From Chloroflexota bacterium (GTDB lineage Bacteria > Chloroflexota > Anaerolineae > Promineifilales > Promineifilaceae), in NCBI GenBank assembly GCA_008501785.1, contig QQUD01000393.1, positions 1 through 5,751 on the forward strand: a stretch of 5,751 nt of DNA. The letters run 5' to 3'. This document shows positions 3,757-5,751 of this stretch, one piece after another. The translations under genes were made by a program, and so were the position numbers. The number at the start of each line of letters is the position of its first letter. Position 1 is the first letter of the stretch. The notes beneath the pieces were generated by a model. The model had not been told where the DNA came from, ran no database searches, and saw only the letters and a program-made list of their open reading frames with translations.

Positions 3757-5751
3757 ATGAACTTGACCGGTCAAACTTTAGGCAAATACAAGCTGATTCG
3801 CCGCCTGGGAAAGGGTGGCATGGCGCAAGTTTATCAGGCAAACCAACCGACGATTGACCGAATGGTGGCGGTAAAGGTGTTACACAGCCATCTGGCAGAA
3901 TCAGATGACTTTGTAACGCGCTTCAAGCGTGAGGCTCGCAGTTTGGGCCAATTACAACATCCAAACATTGTGCGCGTGATTGATTTTGATGCATCAGGCG
4001 AAATGTATTTCATGGTGATGGATTATATTCCCGGTAAAACGCTGCGTGATTATTTGGATGAGCAGGGTGCATTGTCCAGTTCAGAAGCATTGACTTTATC
4101 AGGTCAGCTTACGGATGCATTGGCATACGCACACCAAAACGGCATGATCCATAGAGACATCAAACCTGCTAACGTGATGTTTGCCGATATTGATTGTACG
4201 CAGGCAGTGCTGACAGATTTTGGCATCACGCGCTTAATGGGTGATGACTCTTTGACAATGACCGGGGCGCTTGTAGGTACACCTGCTTACATGAGTCCTG
4301 AAGCGGTATTGGGGGAAAAGGTTGACGGCCGTTCCGACATCTACAGCCTCGGTGTCATTTTGTATGAAATGGTGACGGGACGTACCCCCTATCAAGGCAA
4401 CACCCCCCTCTCACTCGTCGTTAAACAGGTACATGAACCACTCACCTCCCCATTGGAACACAATCCCGACTTGCCATTGCCACTCGTTAATATATTGGAA
4501 AAGTCATTAGCAAAATCAGCCGAAGACCGCTACCAAACAGCCGAAGAACTGCTGGCAGCCATTCAAGAAGCCCAACAATCGTTGGGCGATACAGCTTACA
4601 GTGCAACAATTGCCGGCACAAAACAGGTTGCAGAAACGGCCGTTTACCCTGATCCACCTACCACAATCAAACCCAAACAAACCACTACCAATCGCACTCC
4701 CTGGATTGTAGGTGGCGTGCTTGCTGCCATAATCCTTTTTGCCGGAATCTTCCTCATTTCACGCAACAACAATGCGAGTGACGAAACGGCCACTTCGACT
4801 GCGCTCAGTGCAGGCATTTCCATCACCCAAACCACCGCCCCCACAATCGAACCTGCCGCCACCGACGTTCCCGCCTTGATTGCAGACCCAACCAAACCGG
4901 CTCCAGAACCCACAGTTGAACCAACATCAGAGCCAACAGCCAAACCAACAGAAACGGCCGTTTCCATCCCCTTCGATACACCCAACCGCTTCGGCGGATT
5001 ACGGTTCACAGATAACGGCATCACGCTGCAAATCAATCGCGTTCTGCAGCCACCTGCCGACTTTCATCACGAACTGTGGTTAGAATCATCAAATGGCGAT
5101 TTGTTGAATATGGGTGAAGTTGTGGTGGAAAACGGCCGTATTTTCACCACCGTCGATTTGAACGAAAACGTACTGCCCACGACCAGCCGTGTTTTGCTCT
5201 CAGTTGAGCCAGACGAAATCGATGCAACTGAAATAACCGGTGACATCGCGTTCACCGGAGAACTAACAGACGCATTCATCAGCGAAATTCGGCAAGTGCT
5301 GGTAGATGGCGGCGATGGGGTTGGTTTGTTGGATAATGCGTTGGGGCAAACGGCCGTTGCCGCCCAACACGCCGGATTTTCACTTGACGCACTCGCGGCC
5401 AACAATTTAACCGAAGCCAAACAACATCTAGAACATGTCGTTAACATTTTGGATGGCGAAAGTGGCGAACGATTTGGGGATGTCAATCTTGATGGACAAA
5501 CCCAAAACCCCGGCAATGGCATTGGTGTGCGCGTCTATTTAGAAAAAAGTCGTGAGCATTTGCAACAAGCTTTGCAAACAGATTCGATCACGATTGTGCA
5601 ACAGCAGCAAGGTGCAGAAGCAATAGCTGCCGTTGATAACAGCCTGATTACACTAGAAAATATTTTTGACAATGCGCTCACGATGCTTTCCACCGATACA
5701 CCGGCAGAAGCACAGCCATTTGCAGAAGCGTTGCAAGCAGGGCTAAATGAA
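3757..5751 (+). CDS. Transmembrane Ser/Thr protein kinase, PknB type, with RskA-like ectodomain (3' end missing)
   Basis: The frame is open from the ATG to the window edge, giving 665 codons without a stop, so the C-terminus is missing. It is a single-pass receptor-like kinase that should phosphorylate cytoplasmic targets in response to something outside the membrane. The catalytic domain is complete: glycine loop L-G-K-G-G-M-A-Q-V-Y at 17-26, ATP lysine K40 in V-A-V-K, helix-C Glu59, H-R-D-I-K-P-A-N at 132-139, D-F-G at 154-156, likely phospho-acceptors T167 and T169, G-T-P-A-Y-M-S-P-E at 174-182, S-D-I-Y-S-L-G at 193-199, and D-R-Y at 257-259. Then come a Thr-rich juxtamembrane segment (275-314), one membrane helix (315-335) and a Pro/Thr/Glu-rich linker (about 347-404). 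Outside, residues 415-503 resemble the C-terminal domain of anti-sigma factor RskA (E-L-W-L at 439-442, S-V-E-P at 482-485, G-D-I-A-F-T-G-E-L at 495-503). A helical part follows with His538, His557, His560, His601 and a D-x-N-x-D-G loop at 575-580. There are no PASTA repeats. The kinase assignment is certain; the RskA likeness is my reading of motifs. Confidence 0.95.
   Translation, partial: MNLTGQTLGKYKLIRRLGKGGMAQVYQANQPTIDRMVAVKVLHSHLAESDDFVTRFKREARSLGQLQHPNIVRVIDFDASGEMYFMVMDYIPGKTLRDYLDEQGALSSSEALTLSGQLTDALAYAHQNGMIHRDIKPANVMFADIDCTQAVLTDFGITRLMGDDSLTMTGALVGTPAYMSPEAVLGEKVDGRSDIYSLGVILYEMVTGRTPYQGNTPLSLVVKQVHEPLTSPLEHNPDLPLPLVNILEKSLAKSAEDRYQTAEELLAAIQEAQQSLGDTAYSATIAGTKQVAETAVYPDPPTTIKPKQTTTNRTPWIVGGVLAAIILFAGIFLISRNNNASDETATSTALSAGISITQTTAPTIEPAATDVPALIADPTKPAPEPTVEPTSEPTAKPTETAVSIPFDTPNRFGGLRFTDNGITLQINRVLQPPADFHHELWLESSNGDLLNMGEVVVENGRIFTTVDLNENVLPTTSRVLLSVEPDEIDATEITGDIAFTGELTDAFISEIRQVLVDGGDGVGLLDNALGQTAVAAQHAGFSLDALAANNLTEAKQHLEHVVNILDGESGERFGDVNLDGQTQNPGNGIGVRVYLEKSREHLQQALQTDSITIVQQQQGAEAIAAVDNSLITLENIFDNALTMLSTDTPAEAQPFAEALQAGLNE
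4634..4645. repeat. Iterated palindrome AAACGGCCGTTT, copy 2
   Basis: A perfect 12-bp copy in the kinase juxtamembrane region, read as E-T-A-V-Y. It is followed by a C-rich, nearly G-free stretch. Confidence 0.8.
4952..4963. repeat. Iterated palindrome AAACGGCCGTTT, copy 3
   Basis: A perfect copy in the kinase extracytoplasmic linker, palindromic over 14 bp (4951-4964) and read as E-T-A-V-S. A degenerate half copy, GAAACGGCC, lies nearby at 4783-4791 and is also read as E-T-A. Confidence 0.8.

Noticed and set aside
3763..3774. Palindrome TTGACCGGTCAA just after the kinase start codon, sharing 11 bases with positions 9-19
   Set aside because: Both encode a Leu-Thr-Gly stretch, and one 12-bp palindrome of any sequence is expected by chance in a window of this size.
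4644..5522. Antisense open frames opposite the kinase (4644-5036 and 5067-5522)
   Set aside because: The plus-strand kinase frame is continuous through both, with a membrane helix and a coherent ectodomain. The antisense products are Ser/Val-rich without recognisable motifs.
1..5751. CRISPR array, insertion sequence, tRNA, rRNA or defence system
   Set aside because: No regularly spaced direct repeats, transposase motifs, terminal repeats, cloverleaf or known defence domains could be found in any region.

Overview
The window looks like chromosomal DNA from a free-living bacterium of moderate GC content. It holds four genes and three intergenic regions. Nothing suggests a phage, plasmid, transposon, CRISPR array or RNA gene. 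A transmembrane PknB-type Ser/Thr kinase with a large extracytoplasmic domain, a YbdK-type ligase, and a dense CGGCCG palindrome with A/T flanks would fit a member of the Chloroflexota (Anaerolineae-like). That placement is an inference from general impression and no marker gene is present.

Layout from left to right: (1) positions 2-1348, +, an M17 leucyl aminopeptidase whose N-terminus is cut off by the window edge; (2) 1349-1513, a G-rich nested inverted repeat followed by a promoter and a strong ribosome binding site; (3) 1514-2689, +, a carboxylate-amine ligase of the YbdK/GCS2 family; (4) 2690-2759, a perfect 24-bp hairpin filling almost all of the gap between convergent genes; (5) 2760-3428, -, a seven-helix hemolysin III/TrhA family membrane protein; (6) 3429-3756, a 328-bp divergent control region with a good minus-strand promoter that has a palindrome in its spacer, a plus-strand promoter candidate flanked by ACTCTTT repeats, and a structured leader; (7) 3757-5751, +, a receptor-type Ser/Thr protein kinase running off the right edge with no stop codon. 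This last gene is easy to miss because its frame has no stop inside the window.

The genes do not form an obvious pathway. The aminopeptidase and the ligase are separate transcription units in the same direction. The membrane protein gene converges on the ligase and diverges from the kinase. The kinase gives this stretch its regulatory character: its intracellular catalytic domain is complete, and the outer part combines what looks like an RskA-type (anti-sigma-K C-terminal) beta domain with a histidine-containing helical segment carrying a D-x-N-x-D-G loop.

The most unusual signals are the kinase ectodomain; the palindrome CGGCCG, present ten times, always inside genes and in only two of three reading registers, with three perfect AAACGGCCGTTT copies; a switch from G-rich to C-rich sequence across several of those palindromes; and intergenic hairpins whose arms are built from short iterations ending in ATTGG. 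I found no defence system, biosynthetic cluster or other clearly new multi-gene system.
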